Of a stretch of DNA of 63,554 bases, positions 20,432 to 29,790 are shown in pieces. The translations under genes and the position numbers were made by a program. The stretch is taken from positions 1 through 63,554 of the forward strand of contig NZ_CAKKLX010000029.1 of NCBI RefSeq assembly GCF_918698155.1. The letters are read 5' to 3'. How positions within the stretch are numbered: the first letter of the stretch is position 1; each line of letters starts with the position of its first letter. The notes under the pieces were generated by a model that saw only the letters and a program-made list of their open reading frames with translations, did not search any database and was not told the origin of the DNA. This DNA is from Roseomonas sp. CECT 9278 (lineage in GTDB: Bacteria > Pseudomonadota > Alphaproteobacteria > Acetobacterales > Acetobacteraceae).

Positions 20432-22071
20432 ATGACGCAGCCCACGCCCCGGTGCTCGACCCCATCACGGTCGAGGTGATCGGCGCCGCGCTCTCCTCCA
20501 TCGTCGAGGAGACCGGCGAGGCGCTGATCCGCGCCTCCTACTCCACCAACATCAAGGAGCGGCGGGACTGCTCCACCGCGCTGTTCGACACCAGCGGGAA
20601 TACGCTGTGCCAGGCGGAGCACATCCCGATCCACCTGGGGTCCTTCATCGGCATCGTGCCGCATATCCTGAAGCTGCACGATGCGGCGCAGATGCAGCCC
20701 GGCGACGTCTTCGTCGGCAACGACGCCTATGAAGGCGGCGGCACCCACCTGCCCGACATCGTGCTGGCCGAACCGATCTTCGTCGATGGTGCGATCGTCG
20801 CCTGGACGGTGAACCTGGCGCATCATTCCGACTTCGCCGATCGCGGGCATGCGCACATCTACCAGGAAGGGCTGCGCATCCCGCCGGTGCGCCTGTATCG
20901 CGCGGGCGAGCTGCAGAAGGATGTCCTCGACCTCATCCTGCTGAACTGCCAGGTGCCGCGGGAACGCCTGTCGGACCTGCGCGCGCAGATGGCGGCGAAC
21001 CGCGTGGGCGTGCAGCGTTTCCAGGCGCTCTGCACGAAGTACGGCACAGCGGTGGTGATGGCGGCCGGTGCCGCGCTGCTCGACTACGCCGAACGCAAGA
21101 TGCGCGCCGGCATCGCCGCCATGCCCGACGGCAGCTGGACCTTCGAGGACGTCTTCGAAAGCACGGAGGTCACGGAGCACCTGCCCTTGCATGTGCGCGT
21201 CACCGTGCAGGGCGATGCGATGTCGCTGCATTTCGACAGCCCAAAGCAGCTCCGCGCCGGGTTGAACATGACCTGGACCGCGCTCGCCGCCACCGCCTAC
21301 TACGTGGTGAAGTCGGTGGTCGATCCGACCATCCTGCCCAATGCCGGCCTGGCGCGGCCGCTGACCGTCACGGCGCCGAGCGGGACGGTGCTGAATTGCA
21401 GCCATCCCGCCGCGGTGAACGGGCGCGTGCAGACCTGCCAGCGTGTCTCGGACCTGATCCTGGGCGCGCTGGCGCAGGCGGTGCCGGACCGCGTGACGGC
21501 CTGCTCCAATTCCGTCTGCACCGTCGCGACCTTCATCGGCCAGCGCGAGGATGACGGCGCGATCTGGGTCTACCTCGAGACCATGGGCGGTGGCGCCGGC
21601 GCGCGTGCGACCAAGGATGGGCTGGATGGCGTGCATGTCCATGTCACCAACACCTCCAACCTGCCGGTCGAGGCGCTGGAGATCGAATACCCGCTGACGC
21701 TGATGCGCTATGAGCTGGTGGATGATTCCGGCGGCGTCGGCCAGTTCCGCGGTGGCATGGGGCTGCGCCGTGTCTACCGCGCCGATGCCGATTGCCGCGT
21801 GCGCGTGGACGTGTCGCGCCTGACGTCGAAATCCTGGGGGCTGTTCGGGGGCGGTGCCGGCGGGCATGGCGCGATCGAATGCGGGCCTGGCGTGACCTTC
21901 GACAGGGACAACGCGGTGCTCAAGGCCGGCCAGTGGTTCGCTGTCGTCAGTCCCGGCGCCGGCGGCTACGGCGCGCCCGACAAGCGCGACGCCGCCGCCG
22001 TGGCCCGCGACCTGGCCGAAGGCGCGATCGGGCAGAAGACGGCACGCGACATCTACCGCTACGCTGGGTGA
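20428..22071 (+). CDS. hyuB: Hydantoinase/oxoprolinase subunit B (HyuB)
   Basis: A 547-residue partner of HyuA. Family motifs are DPITVEVIGAALSSIVEE, RASYSTNIKERRDCS, GDVFVGNDAYEGGGTHLPDI, LNCQVPRERLSDLRAQ, then the GGVGQFRGGMGLRR and SPGAGGYGAP segments near the C-terminus. Start ATG 20428 overlaps the hyuA stop by four bases, so translation is probably coupled to give equal amounts. A binding-protein gene follows after 44 bases, suggesting that the imported compound is the ring substrate. Confidence 0.93.
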   Translation: MNDAAHAPVLDPITVEVIGAALSSIVEETGEALIRASYSTNIKERRDCSTALFDTSGNTLCQAEHIPIHLGSFIGIVPHILKLHDAAQMQPGDVFVGNDAYEGGGTHLPDIVLAEPIFVDGAIVAWTVNLAHHSDFADRGHAHIYQEGLRIPPVRLYRAGELQKDVLDLILLNCQVPRERLSDLRAQMAANRVGVQRFQALCTKYGTAVVMAAGAALLDYAERKMRAGIAAMPDGSWTFEDVFESTEVTEHLPLHVRVTVQGDAMSLHFDSPKQLRAGLNMTWTALAATAYYVVKSVVDPTILPNAGLARPLTVTAPSGTVLNCSHPAAVNGRVQTCQRVSDLILGALAQAVPDRVTACSNSVCTVATFIGQREDDGAIWVYLETMGGGAGARATKDGLDGVHVHVTNTSNLPVEALEIEYPLTLMRYELVDDSGGVGQFRGGMGLRRVYRADADCRVRVDVSRLTSKSWGLFGGGAGGHGAIECGPGVTFDRDNAVLKAGQWFAVVSPGAGGYGAPDKRDAAAVARDLAEGAIGQKTARDIYRYAG

Positions 22072-22115
22072 ACCAAGGCTTCGTCTGGGCAACAACGAAA
22101 CAGGAGAGCTTCGCA

Positions 22116-23636
22116 ATGGGTCCGACCGTATCCCGCCGCGCCGTCATGGCCGGCGCCGCAAGCCTGCCCTTCCTGCGCGCCGCTGGGGCCCGCGCCGCCA
22201 CGCCAGGTGTGCTGACCTTCGGCCTCTCCTCCTTCCCACCCAGCATCCAGCCCTGGGCGAATACCGGCACCGCCGCGGCGACGGTGAAGCTGATGATCTA
22301 TCGCGGCCTGACCTCCTATGGCCCCGATGGCGCGCTGCGCGGAGAGCTGGCGGAATCCTGGCAACCGATCGGCACGCAGGGCTGGGAATTCAAGCTGCGC
22401 GACGCGCGCTTCCAGAACGGCGAGAAGGTGACCTCGGCGGATGTGAAGTGGACGATCGAGCAGATCGCCGCGGAACGCTCCACCGCCTATTTCCGCGCCG
22501 AGATGCAGGGCGTCGAGCGCGTCGAGACGCCGGACGACCGCACGGTGCGCATCATGCTGAGGAACCCGGTGGCGACGCTGCCGATCATGATGGCGTCCTA
22601 TCACCTGCCGATCATCTCGCGGAACTCTCCACGCGGTCAGTTCATCGGTGCCGGCCCGTTCACCATCAAGGCGCAGGAGCGCGGTGTCTCGATCGAGCTC
22701 GAGCCCTTCGCGGGCTTCTTCCGGCCGGGCCTGCCGAAGCTGAAGCGCATCCGCGCCATCGCCTATGCCGACGAGAACCTGCGCGTCGCCGCGCTGCGGT
22801 CGGGTGACGTGGACCTGATCGAGTACGTGCCCTGGCAGTCGATGGACGCCATCAGCGCCGACCCGGCCCTGAAGCTCGACACCGTCGATGGCGCCTTCAT
22901 GTTCCTGGTGTTCAACGGCACGCGCGCGCCCTTCAACGACGCCCGCGTACGCCGCGCCGTCGCGCACGCCATCAAGCGCGACGAGCTGGTGCGCGCCGCC
23001 TTCTTCGGCCGCGGCTCCGCGCTCATGCAGCTGCCGGTCGCTGAATCCAGCCCCTTCTACAACGCCGAGTTCAAGGAAGGCTGGAAGTACGACCCGGACC
23101 TGTCGAAGCGCCTGCTGGCCGAGGCCGGGCATGGTGGCGGCATTTCCTGCTCGCTGCTGTCCACCGCGCAATACGGCATGCACAAGGACACCGCCGAGGT
23201 CGTGCAGCAGCACCTCGCTGCCGTCGGCATCCGCGCGGAGCTGAACCTGCCGGACTGGGCGACGCGCGTCGCGATCGGCAATCGCGGCCAGTACGACATC
23301 GGCGTGATGGGCACCGCGGCGGATTCCAACGATCCGGACGGCATCGCGAACTTCATCGACGGTTCGCTCTCGCCATCCTACGTGCGCAGCTTCGGCCTCA
23401 AGGTCGACCGCATCACCGAGTTGCTGGCCGCCGGGCGCGCCGAATTCGACCAGGCCAAGCGTCGCGACATCTATCGCGAGATGGAACGCGTCGCGATCGA
23501 GCAGGCGCCGATGGTCGGCCTCACCTGGCGCAGCCAGGGCTATGCGATGCGCCGCCAGGTCACCGGCTTCACCAACCTGCCTGGCGCGCTGACCTTCTAT
23601 TCCGGCCTGACCTTCGAGACGACCGACGTGGCCTGA
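22116..23636 (+). CDS. Periplasmic solute-binding protein (system 2, SBP family 5)
   Basis: A 506-residue binding protein with a Tat-like signal peptide (SRRAVMAGAASLPFLRAAGARA). Motifs include LRGELAESWQPIG, FKLRDARFQNGEKVTSADVKWTIEQ, GAGPFTIKAQ and FNDARVRRAVAHAIKRDELV. CAGGAGAG precedes the ATG. The gene follows hyuB directly and precedes its permeases, so it would deliver the substrate of the hydantoinase/amine dehydrogenase operon. The ligand itself is not evident from sequence. Confidence 0.92.
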   Translation: MGPTVSRRAVMAGAASLPFLRAAGARAATPGVLTFGLSSFPPSIQPWANTGTAAATVKLMIYRGLTSYGPDGALRGELAESWQPIGTQGWEFKLRDARFQNGEKVTSADVKWTIEQIAAERSTAYFRAEMQGVERVETPDDRTVRIMLRNPVATLPIMMASYHLPIISRNSPRGQFIGAGPFTIKAQERGVSIELEPFAGFFRPGLPKLKRIRAIAYADENLRVAALRSGDVDLIEYVPWQSMDAISADPALKLDTVDGAFMFLVFNGTRAPFNDARVRRAVAHAIKRDELVRAAFFGRGSALMQLPVAESSPFYNAEFKEGWKYDPDLSKRLLAEAGHGGGISCSLLSTAQYGMHKDTAEVVQQHLAAVGIRAELNLPDWATRVAIGNRGQYDIGVMGTAADSNDPDGIANFIDGSLSPSYVRSFGLKVDRITELLAAGRAEFDQAKRRDIYREMERVAIEQAPMVGLTWRSQGYAMRRQVTGFTNLPGALTFYSGLTFETTDVA

Positions 23637-23640
23637 CGCC

Positions 23641-24594
23641 ATGCTCGCCTTCGCTGCGCGCCGGCTGCTGGTGTCGCTTGGGCTCGTCTGGGTGGTGGCG
23701 TCGCTGGTCTTCCTGGTGATCCACCTGATCCCGGGCGACCCGGCGGAGCTGCTGCTCTCCCAGGGCGGCATCGCGCCGGACCCGGCGGCGGTGGAGGAAC
23801 TGCGCGAGCGCCTCGGCCTCAACGCACCGCTCTGGGCGCAATACCTCAGCTACATGGGCGGGTTGCTGCGCGGCGATTTCGGCCTGTCGCTGCAGGATGA
23901 GCACCCGATCGCCGAGGAGATCGCGCTGCGCCTGCCGCGCACGCTTGAACTGGTGGGCATGGCGGGGTTGCTGGCGACGCTGTTCGGCGTGCCGCTCGGC
24001 ATCGCGGCGGCGCTGCGCGCGGGTGGTGCGCTGGACCGGGTGCTGTCCGCCTGGGCGGGGTTTGCGCTGTCGGTGCCGGTCTTCGTGGTGGGCACGCTGG
24101 CCGTGCTGTTGCTGGCGCAGCAGCTGAAGCTGGTTTCCGCCGGCGGCTACGTGCCGCTGGCGCGCGACCCGGGGCGGCACCTCGCCCTGCTCATGATGCC
24201 GGCGACGACCATCGCGGTCGGCCTCGGCGCCGTGGTCTTCCGTGTCATGCGATCATCGGTGCTGGAAGTGCTCGAACGCGAGCATGTGCGCGCCGCCCAG
24301 GCGCGCGGCCTGGCGCCCGGCGCCATCATCCGCCGCCATGTGCTGCGCAATGCGCTGACGCCGGTCGTGACGGTGGTGGCGCTGCATCTCGGCGCGCTGC
24401 TCGGCGGCACGGTGCTGGTCGAATTCGTGTTCAACTGGCCCGGCCTGTCGGGCTACCTGGTCCGCGCCGTCGAGGCGCGCGACTACCCGGAGGTGCTGGG
24501 CATCGTCCTGGTGATCTCGATCATCTTCGTGCTGCTGAACTTCCTGGTGGACCTGCTCTATGCGGTGATCGACCCGCGGGTCAGGCACGGCTGA
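23641..24594 (+). CDS. Opp/Dpp ABC transporter permease, B type (system 2)
   Basis: A 317-residue membrane subunit with N-terminal RRLLVSLGLVWVVASLVFLV and HLIPGDPAELLLSQGG. The coupling loop is REHVRAAQARGLAPGAIIRRH and the end motifs are FNWPGLSGYLVRAVEARD and VDLLYAVIDPRVRHG. It starts four bases after the binding-protein stop. Its TGA shares one base with the next ATG (TGATG), a tight coupled junction. Confidence 0.93.
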   Translation: MLAFAARRLLVSLGLVWVVASLVFLVIHLIPGDPAELLLSQGGIAPDPAAVEELRERLGLNAPLWAQYLSYMGGLLRGDFGLSLQDEHPIAEEIALRLPRTLELVGMAGLLATLFGVPLGIAAALRAGGALDRVLSAWAGFALSVPVFVVGTLAVLLLAQQLKLVSAGGYVPLARDPGRHLALLMMPATTIAVGLGAVVFRVMRSSVLEVLEREHVRAAQARGLAPGAIIRRHVLRNALTPVVTVVALHLGALLGGTVLVEFVFNWPGLSGYLVRAVEARDYPEVLGIVLVISIIFVLLNFLVDLLYAVIDPRVRHG

Positions 24595-26447
24595 TGCGGC
24601 CATCCTCGATCCGGGGGCTCGCGGGGCCGGGCGCGCTGGTGCTGCTGGTCGCGCTGGTCGCCGTCGCGGCGCCGATCCTGCCGCTGTTCGACCCGGTGCG
24701 CCAGGACGTGGCGAATCGCCTCGCCGGGCCATCCGCCCTGCATTGGCTCGGCCAGGACGAATACGGGCGGGACGTGCTGTCGCGCATCATCTGGGGTGCG
24801 CGGGTGTCGCTGACCGTCGCCGTGGTGGCGGCGGCGCTCGCGGCGGTAGTGGGCACGCTGCTGGGCGTGCTGGGCGGGTATTTCCGCGGCCTGGTGGAAC
24901 TGTTCACGGTGCGCGTCGCCGAGATCGTGCTGTGTTTCCCGCCCCTGTTGCTGGCGCTGCTGGTGGTGACGTTGCTGGGTCCCGGCGCCACGACGCTGGT
25001 CTTCTCCCTCGCGATCCTGTTCGCGCCGGGCTTCGCCCGCGTTGCGTATGCCGAGACGCTGTCCGCCCGCGCGCTGGACTACGTGACGGCGCAGCAGGCG
25101 CTGGGCGCGCGCACGCCGCGCATCCTGTTCGTCACGCTGCTGCCCAACATCGCGCCGCCGCTCATCGTGCAGTTCTCGCTGACCGTCGCCTCCGCGATGG
25201 TGCTGGAAAGCGGGCTGTCCTTCCTCGGCCTTGGCGTGGTGCCGCCGTCGCCATCGTGGGGCCTGATGATCCGCGGCGCGCGGGCGAGCATGGAGCTGGC
25301 GCCGCTGCTGCTGTTCTGGCCGTGCCTGGCGCTCACCGGCACGGTGCTGGTGCTGAACCTGCTCTGCGACCGCTTGCGGGACGTGCTGGATCCGCGTGGG
25401 AAGGCAGCGGGGCGGCCCGGCTTCCTCGGCCGGCTCATCGCCCTGCCGCCGGCGCCGGAACCGCGCCAGGCGCCGGGCCTGCTGAGCGTTCAGGGACTCA
25501 CCCTGGCGGTGCAGAGCGCGCATGGACCGATCGAGGTGGTCCGCGATGTCGGCTTCACGCTGGCGGCCGGCGAGACGCTCGCGATTGTCGGCGAGAGCGG
25601 TTCGGGCAAGACGCTGACGGGCCTCGCCGTGATGGGCCTGCTGCCCGCCGCCGTCACGCCGGTCGCCGGCAGCATCCTTCTCACCGGCCGAGAGGGGCGC
25701 GTTCGCGACCTGTTGCGGCTGCCGGAGCGCGAGATGCGCGGCCTGCGCGGCCGCGAGCTCGCGATGATCTTCCAGGACCCGTCGAGCAGCCTGAACCCGC
25801 TGTTGCGGATCGGGTCGCAGCTTGGGGAGACGCTGCGCGCCCATGGTGTGCGCGACGGCGTGCGCGAACGCGTCGTCGCGTTGTTGCGCCAGGTCGGCCT
25901 GCCTGATCCGGAACGTGCCGCGGAGGCCTATCCGCACGAGGTCTCCGGCGGCCAGCGCCAGCGCGTCATGATCGCGGCGGCCATCGCCAACCATCCGCGC
26001 CTGCTGATCGCGGATGAGCCCACCACGGCGCTCGACGTCACGGTGCAGGCGCAGATCCTCGCGCTGCTGGCCGAGCTGAAGCGCGCCGAAGGCGGCATGG
26101 GCATGGTCTTCGTCACCCACAACCTGGCGGTGGTCAGCGACATCGCCGACCGCGTGCTGGTGATGTACGCCGGCGAAGTGGTCGAGGAAGGCCGCGTCGA
26201 GGACGTCTTCGCCGTCCCGCGCCATCCCTACACCGCGGCGTTGATCGCCTCGATGCCGGAAGGCGATGCCGAGCGGCTGACCGCGATCCCCGGCACCGTG
26301 CCGCAGCCCTGGGCCATGCCCGCGGGCTGCCGCTTCGCGCCGCGTTGCGAGATGGCGATCGACGCCTGCCGCGCCGCCGCGCCGCCGCTGGCCGAACTCG
26401 CTGCCGGGCGCCTCTCCCGCTGCCTCCGGTGGAAGGAGATGGCATGA
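24594..26447 (+). CDS. Fused Opp/Dpp permease (C type) and ATP-binding protein (D type) (system 2)
   Basis: A single 617-residue protein joins two importer subunits that are separate in systems 1, 3 and 4. Residues 1 to about 270 form the C-type permease ([23 protein letters not shown], coupling loop around [19 protein letters not shown], end [13 protein letters not shown]). A linker of roughly 30 residues rich in Pro, Gly and Ala follows. The ATPase domain then begins, with Walker A GESGSGKT at about 333-340, Q-loop [11 protein letters not shown], signature EVSGGQRQR, Walker [15 protein letters not shown] and the cysteine-rich end. No stop or slip site interrupts the joint. Such fusions are known elsewhere, so this is unlikely to be a sequencing error. 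Confidence 0.93.
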   Translation: MRPSSIRGLAGPGALVLLVALVAVAAPILPLFDPVRQDVANRLAGPSALHWLGQDEYGRDVLSRIIWGARVSLTVAVVAAALAAVVGTLLGVLGGYFRGLVELFTVRVAEIVLCFPPLLLALLVVTLLGPGATTLVFSLAILFAPGFARVAYAETLSARALDYVTAQQALGARTPRILFVTLLPNIAPPLIVQFSLTVASAMVLESGLSFLGLGVVPPSPSWGLMIRGARASMELAPLLLFWPCLALTGTVLVLNLLCDRLRDVLDPRGKAAGRPGFLGRLIALPPAPEPRQAPGLLSVQGLTLAVQSAHGPIEVVRDVGFTLAAGETLAIVGESGSGKTLTGLAVMGLLPAAVTPVAGSILLTGREGRVRDLLRLPEREMRGLRGRELAMIFQDPSSSLNPLLRIGSQLGETLRAHGVRDGVRERVVALLRQVGLPDPERAAEAYPHEVSGGQRQRVMIAAAIANHPRLLIADEPTTALDVTVQAQILALLAELKRAEGGMGMVFVTHNLAVVSDIADRVLVMYAGEVVEEGRVEDVFAVPRHPYTAALIASMPEGDAERLTAIPGTVPQPWAMPAGCRFAPRCEMAIDACRAAAPPLAELAAGRLSRCLRWKEMA

Positions 26448-27421
26448 CCGGCGCGCTGGTCCGCGGCGAAGGCATCACCCGCGCCTTCCATCGGCGCGGC
26501 GGGCTGCTGTCGCGCGGAACCTCCATGCTGGCGCTGCGTGGGGTGGACATCGCGGTGCACCGCGGGGAGGCGGTCGGCGTCGTCGGCGAATCGGGTTGCG
26601 GCAAAAGCACCCTAGGTCGCGTCCTGCTGCGCCTGTTGCCGCCGACCGATGGCCGCGTGCTGTTCGAAGGGGAGGATCTGGACAGCCTGCCCGCCGCACG
26701 TTTGCGCGCGTTGCGGCGCCGGATGCAGCTGGTTTTCCAGGATCCCTATGGCAGCCTCGATCCCCGCCGCACGGTCGGTGCGCAGATCGCCGACGGGATG
26801 GTGATCCATGGCCTGGCGCGCGGCACCGAAGCGGCCGGTCGCGTGGCGGCGCTGCTGCGCCAGGTCGGCCTTGATCCCGACCAAGCGAAGCGGCTGCCCC
26901 ATGAATTCTCCGGCGGGCAGCGCCAGCGGATCGCGGTCGCGCGCGCCTTGTCGACGCAGCCGGACTTCATCGTGGCGGACGAACCCGTCTCGGCGCTCGA
27001 CGTCTCGATCCAGGCGCAGGTGGTGAACCTGCTGGCGGATCTGCGCGCCGAACTCGGCCTCGCGCTGATGTTCATCAGCCACGACCTGCACGTGGTTCGG
27101 CACCTGTGTGACCGGGTGGTGGTGATGTATCTCGGCCGCGTCATGGAGGAAGGCAGCGCCGCCGAGATCTTCCGCGCGCCGGCGCATCCCTACACGCGCG
27201 CGCTGCTCGCCGCGACGCCCTCGCTGCGCCATCGCGGCGCGACCGCCGCGCCGCTTGCCGGCGAGGTGCCGAGCATCGCGCGCCCGCCCTCCGGCTGCGT
27301 GTTCCGTACGCGCTGCATCTTCGCACAGCCGCGCTGCGCCGAGACCGTGCCGGCGCTGGAACCCCTGCCGGGCGCCGGCATGCGCCGCCTCGCCTGCCTC
27401 CGCGCCACGGAACTGCCATGA
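26444..27421 (+). CDS. Opp/Dpp ABC transporter ATP-binding protein, F type (system 2)
   Basis: A 325-residue ATPase with Walker A GESGCGKST near residue 48-56, Q-loop FQDPYGSLDPRR, signature EFSGGQRQR, Walker B FIVADEPVSALDVS, switch ISHDLHVV and the C-terminal cysteine-containing extension GCVFRTRC. Start ATG 26444 gives an ATGA overlap with the fusion gene. It completes system 2 as binding protein, B, C-D and F. The SDR gene follows after 22 bases with its own AGGAG. Confidence 0.92.
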   Translation: MTGALVRGEGITRAFHRRGGLLSRGTSMLALRGVDIAVHRGEAVGVVGESGCGKSTLGRVLLRLLPPTDGRVLFEGEDLDSLPAARLRALRRRMQLVFQDPYGSLDPRRTVGAQIADGMVIHGLARGTEAAGRVAALLRQVGLDPDQAKRLPHEFSGGQRQRIAVARALSTQPDFIVADEPVSALDVSIQAQVVNLLADLRAELGLALMFISHDLHVVRHLCDRVVVMYLGRVMEEGSAAEIFRAPAHPYTRALLAATPSLRHRGATAAPLAGEVPSIARPPSGCVFRTRCIFAQPRCAETVPALEPLPGAGMRRLACLRATELP

Positions 27422-27443
27422 ACGAACGACAGGAGCGCGCCGC

Positions 27444-28139
27444 ATGATGGACCCGGCGGGCCGGGTGGCCATGATCTCGGGTGCGGCGCGTGGCATCGGG
27501 CGCGCCGTGGTGCAACGCCTGCTGGCCGCCGGCTACACGGTCAGCGCCGGCGTGCGCGATCCGTCGCGCCTGCCCGCGCATCCGGCCCTGGCGGGCCATC
27601 GCTTCGACGCCGCCGAGCCCGGCAGCGCGGATGCCTGGGTCGCCGCCACCATCGCCCGGCACGGCCGCATCGACGCGCTGGTGAACGCCGCCGGCATCAA
27701 TCCGAAGGCGCGGATGCTGGATGTGGACGAGGCGAATTTCGACGCCATGTGGACGGTCAACGCCAAGGGGCCGATGCGCGTCATCCGCGCCGCCTGGCCG
27801 CATCTGATCGCCGCCGGGGAGGGGCGCGTCGTCAACATCTCCTCGCTGTCAGGCAAGCGTGTGCGCAACGAGAACCTCGGCTACGCCATGAGCAAGTTTG
27901 CCGTCATGGCGCTGACCCAGGAGGTCCGCCGCCAGGGCTGGGAGCACGGCATCCGCGCGACCGCCGTGTGCCCTGGCTTCGTCGACACCGACATGACCGC
28001 GCATGTGACGAAGGTGACACGCGATGCCATGTCGCGGCCGGAGGACATCGCCGCGCTGATCGAAGCCGTGCTGCGCCTGCCCAATACCGCCACGGTCGCG
28101 GAACTTCTGGTGAACTGCCGCCACGAGGATACGCTGTGA
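27444..28139 (+). CDS. Short-chain dehydrogenase/reductase (SDR)
   Basis: A 231-residue NAD(P)-dependent oxidoreductase with a Rossmann fold. The cofactor motif is SGAARGIGRAV near the N-terminus, the structural motif is NAAG, and the catalytic set is the serine in VNISSLSG with Tyr and Lys in YAMSK. Substrate is unknown. Its position between the importer and the amine dehydrogenase suggests oxidation or reduction of a side-chain alcohol or ketone of the imported compound (inference). Start ATG 27444 follows CAGGAG; a second ATG is adjacent. It ends as GTGA with the ferredoxin-like gene. Confidence 0.88.
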   Translation: MMDPAGRVAMISGAARGIGRAVVQRLLAAGYTVSAGVRDPSRLPAHPALAGHRFDAAEPGSADAWVAATIARHGRIDALVNAAGINPKARMLDVDEANFDAMWTVNAKGPMRVIRAAWPHLIAAGEGRVVNISSLSGKRVRNENLGYAMSKFAVMALTQEVRRQGWEHGIRATAVCPGFVDTDMTAHVTKVTRDAMSRPEDIAALIEAVLRLPNTATVAELLVNCRHEDTL

Positions 28140-28411
28140 AGCTTGTTCGCCTGCGCGATGCGTCGCGCGCCCGCATCACCCTGACGCTCGATGGACAGCC
28201 GATCGCGGCGCAGCAGGGCGACACGCTGCTGACCGCGCTGCTCGCTTCCGGCGCCGGGCATCTGCGCGAGAGCGAGTTCGGCGACGGCCCGCGCGCCGGC
28301 TTCTGCCTGATGGGCGCCTGCCAGGATTGCTGGGTGGTGGTCGAGGGCGCCGGGCGGGTGCGCGCCTGCGCGACGCTGGCGGCCCAGGGCATGGAGGTGC
28401 GGCGCGGATGA
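28136..28411 (+). CDS. Small [2Fe-2S] subunit of amine dehydrogenase (gamma)
   Basis: A 91-residue protein of the HcnA/LhpF type. It has a ferredoxin-like fold with the cluster ligands in CLMGACQDC and a fourth cysteine at RVRACATL. Relatives are the small subunit of hydrogen cyanide synthase, D-hydroxyproline dehydrogenase and some opine oxidases, where it passes electrons from the FAD subunits. The start is GTG 28136, fixed by the GTGA overlap with the SDR stop. Its end overlaps the alpha subunit as ATGA. Shadow frames here are longer, so automated callers may extend it wrongly. Confidence 0.88.
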   Translation: MKLVRLRDASRARITLTLDGQPIAAQQGDTLLTALLASGAGHLRESEFGDGPRAGFCLMGACQDCWVVVEGAGRVRACATLAAQGMEVRRG

Positions 28412-29790
28412 AGGTCGCGGTGGTCGGCGCCGGCCCCGCCGGGGTGCGCGCGATGGAACGGCTGGTCGCGGCCGGCCTTTCGCCGGTCTGGATCGACGAG
28501 GCGCCCGACGGCGGCGGCCGCATCTACCAGCGCCCGCCCGCGGGCCTCGCGCATGACGCGCGCACGCTCTATGGCTTCGAGGCGAAGCGCGCGACGGCCG
28601 TGCACGACACGCTCGACGCGCTGAAGCCGAAGGTGGATTGGCGGCCCGACACGCTGGTCTGGCACATCCGGCCGGAGGCGCGAACGCTGCACACCCTGTC
28701 GCGCGGCCGCCAGGCCGAGGTCGGCTACGACGCCGCCATCCTGTGCACCGGCGCGATGGACCGGGTGATCCCGGTGCCGGGCTGGACGCGGCCCGGCGTC
28801 ACGACGCTCGGTGCGGCGCAGATCGCGCTCAAGACGCAGGGCTGCGGCATCGGCCAGCGCGTCGCCCTCATCGGCACCGGGCCGTTGCTCGTGCTTGTTG
28901 CCTACCAGTATGCGAAGGCGGGTGCGGAGGTCGTCGCGGTGCTCGACACCACGCCCTTCGCGACCAAGCTGCGCGCCGCGCCCGGCCTGCTGCTGGGGGG
29001 GGCGACCTTCGCCAAGGGCCTGTACTACACCGCCTGGCTGCGCCGCCGCGGCATCCGCATCGCCGAGGGCATCACGTCGATCGCCATCGACGGCGACGAG
29101 AACGGCGTGAGCGGCATCACCTGGCGCGACGCGACCGGCCGCGCGCATCGCATCGGCTGCGATGCCGTTGGCATGGGCTGGGGCCTGAAGCCCGAGGCGC
29201 AGCTCGCCGACCTCGCCCGCGTGCCCTTCTGCCACGACCCCGTGCAGGCGAACTGGGTGCCGGTGCGCGATGGGGCGGGACGCACATCGGTCGAGGGCAT
29301 CTACCTCGCCGGCGATGGTGCCGGCATCGGCGGGGCGGAGGTCGCCGAGATCGCAGGCGCGCGCGCCGCGCTGGCGCTGCTGGTCGATGCGGGTCACCGG
29401 GTCGACCCGATCGACACGATCACGCTCGACCGTCGGCTTGCCATGCAGGCGCGCTTCCGTGCTGCGCTGGAACGCGCCTTTCCCTTCCCCGCACATCTCG
29501 CGCGAGGCATCGCCGACGACACGCTGCTGTGCCGCTGCGAGGGACTGCGCGCGGGCGAGCTCCGCGCCGCCGCGCGTGCCGAGGCCGCGACCGGCCCCGC
29601 GAGTGAGGTCAACCGCGCGAAATCCTTCACCCGCATCGGCATGGGCCGCTGCCAGGGCCGCGTCTGCGGGCCCGCGGCCGCCGAGGTGCTGGCCGCGGAG
29701 CTCGGTTGCGATGTCGCCGCGATCGGGCGGCTGCGCGGGCAGCCCCCGGTCAAGCCGATCCCCATTCCCGCCCCGGTGGATACGCCATGA
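28408..29790 (+). CDS. FAD/[2Fe-2S] amine dehydrogenase alpha subunit (HcnB/OoxA-like)
   Basis: A 460-residue flavoprotein with the dinucleotide motif VGAGPAGVRAMERL at the N-terminus, a second one at ALIGTGPLLVLVAYQ, and an FAD-closing motif GIYLAGDGAGIGG. The C-terminal BFD-like [2Fe-2S] domain has ligands in LCRCEG (C374, C376) and MGRCQGRVC (C415, C420). This architecture is that of HcnB, the opine oxidase A subunits and the alpha subunit of D-hydroxyproline dehydrogenase. Together with the gamma and beta genes it would oxidise a secondary or cyclic amine. ATGA overlaps bind it to both neighbours. Confidence 0.9.
   Translation: MKVAVVGAGPAGVRAMERLVAAGLSPVWIDEAPDGGGRIYQRPPAGLAHDARTLYGFEAKRATAVHDTLDALKPKVDWRPDTLVWHIRPEARTLHTLSRGRQAEVGYDAAILCTGAMDRVIPVPGWTRPGVTTLGAAQIALKTQGCGIGQRVALIGTGPLLVLVAYQYAKAGAEVVAVLDTTPFATKLRAAPGLLLGGATFAKGLYYTAWLRRRGIRIAEGITSIAIDGDENGVSGITWRDATGRAHRIGCDAVGMGWGLKPEAQLADLARVPFCHDPVQANWVPVRDGAGRTSVEGIYLAGDGAGIGGAEVAEIAGARAALALLVDAGHRVDPIDTITLDRRLAMQARFRAALERAFPFPAHLARGIADDTLLCRCEGLRAGELRAAARAEAATGPASEVNRAKSFTRIGMGRCQGRVCGPAAAEVLAAELGCDVAAIGRLRGQPPVKPIPIPAPVDTP

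Noticed and set aside
24594..26447. Permease-ATPase fusion as a sequencing error
   Set aside because: The joint is a smooth linker in one frame with normal codon use, and such fusions are known in this transporter family.
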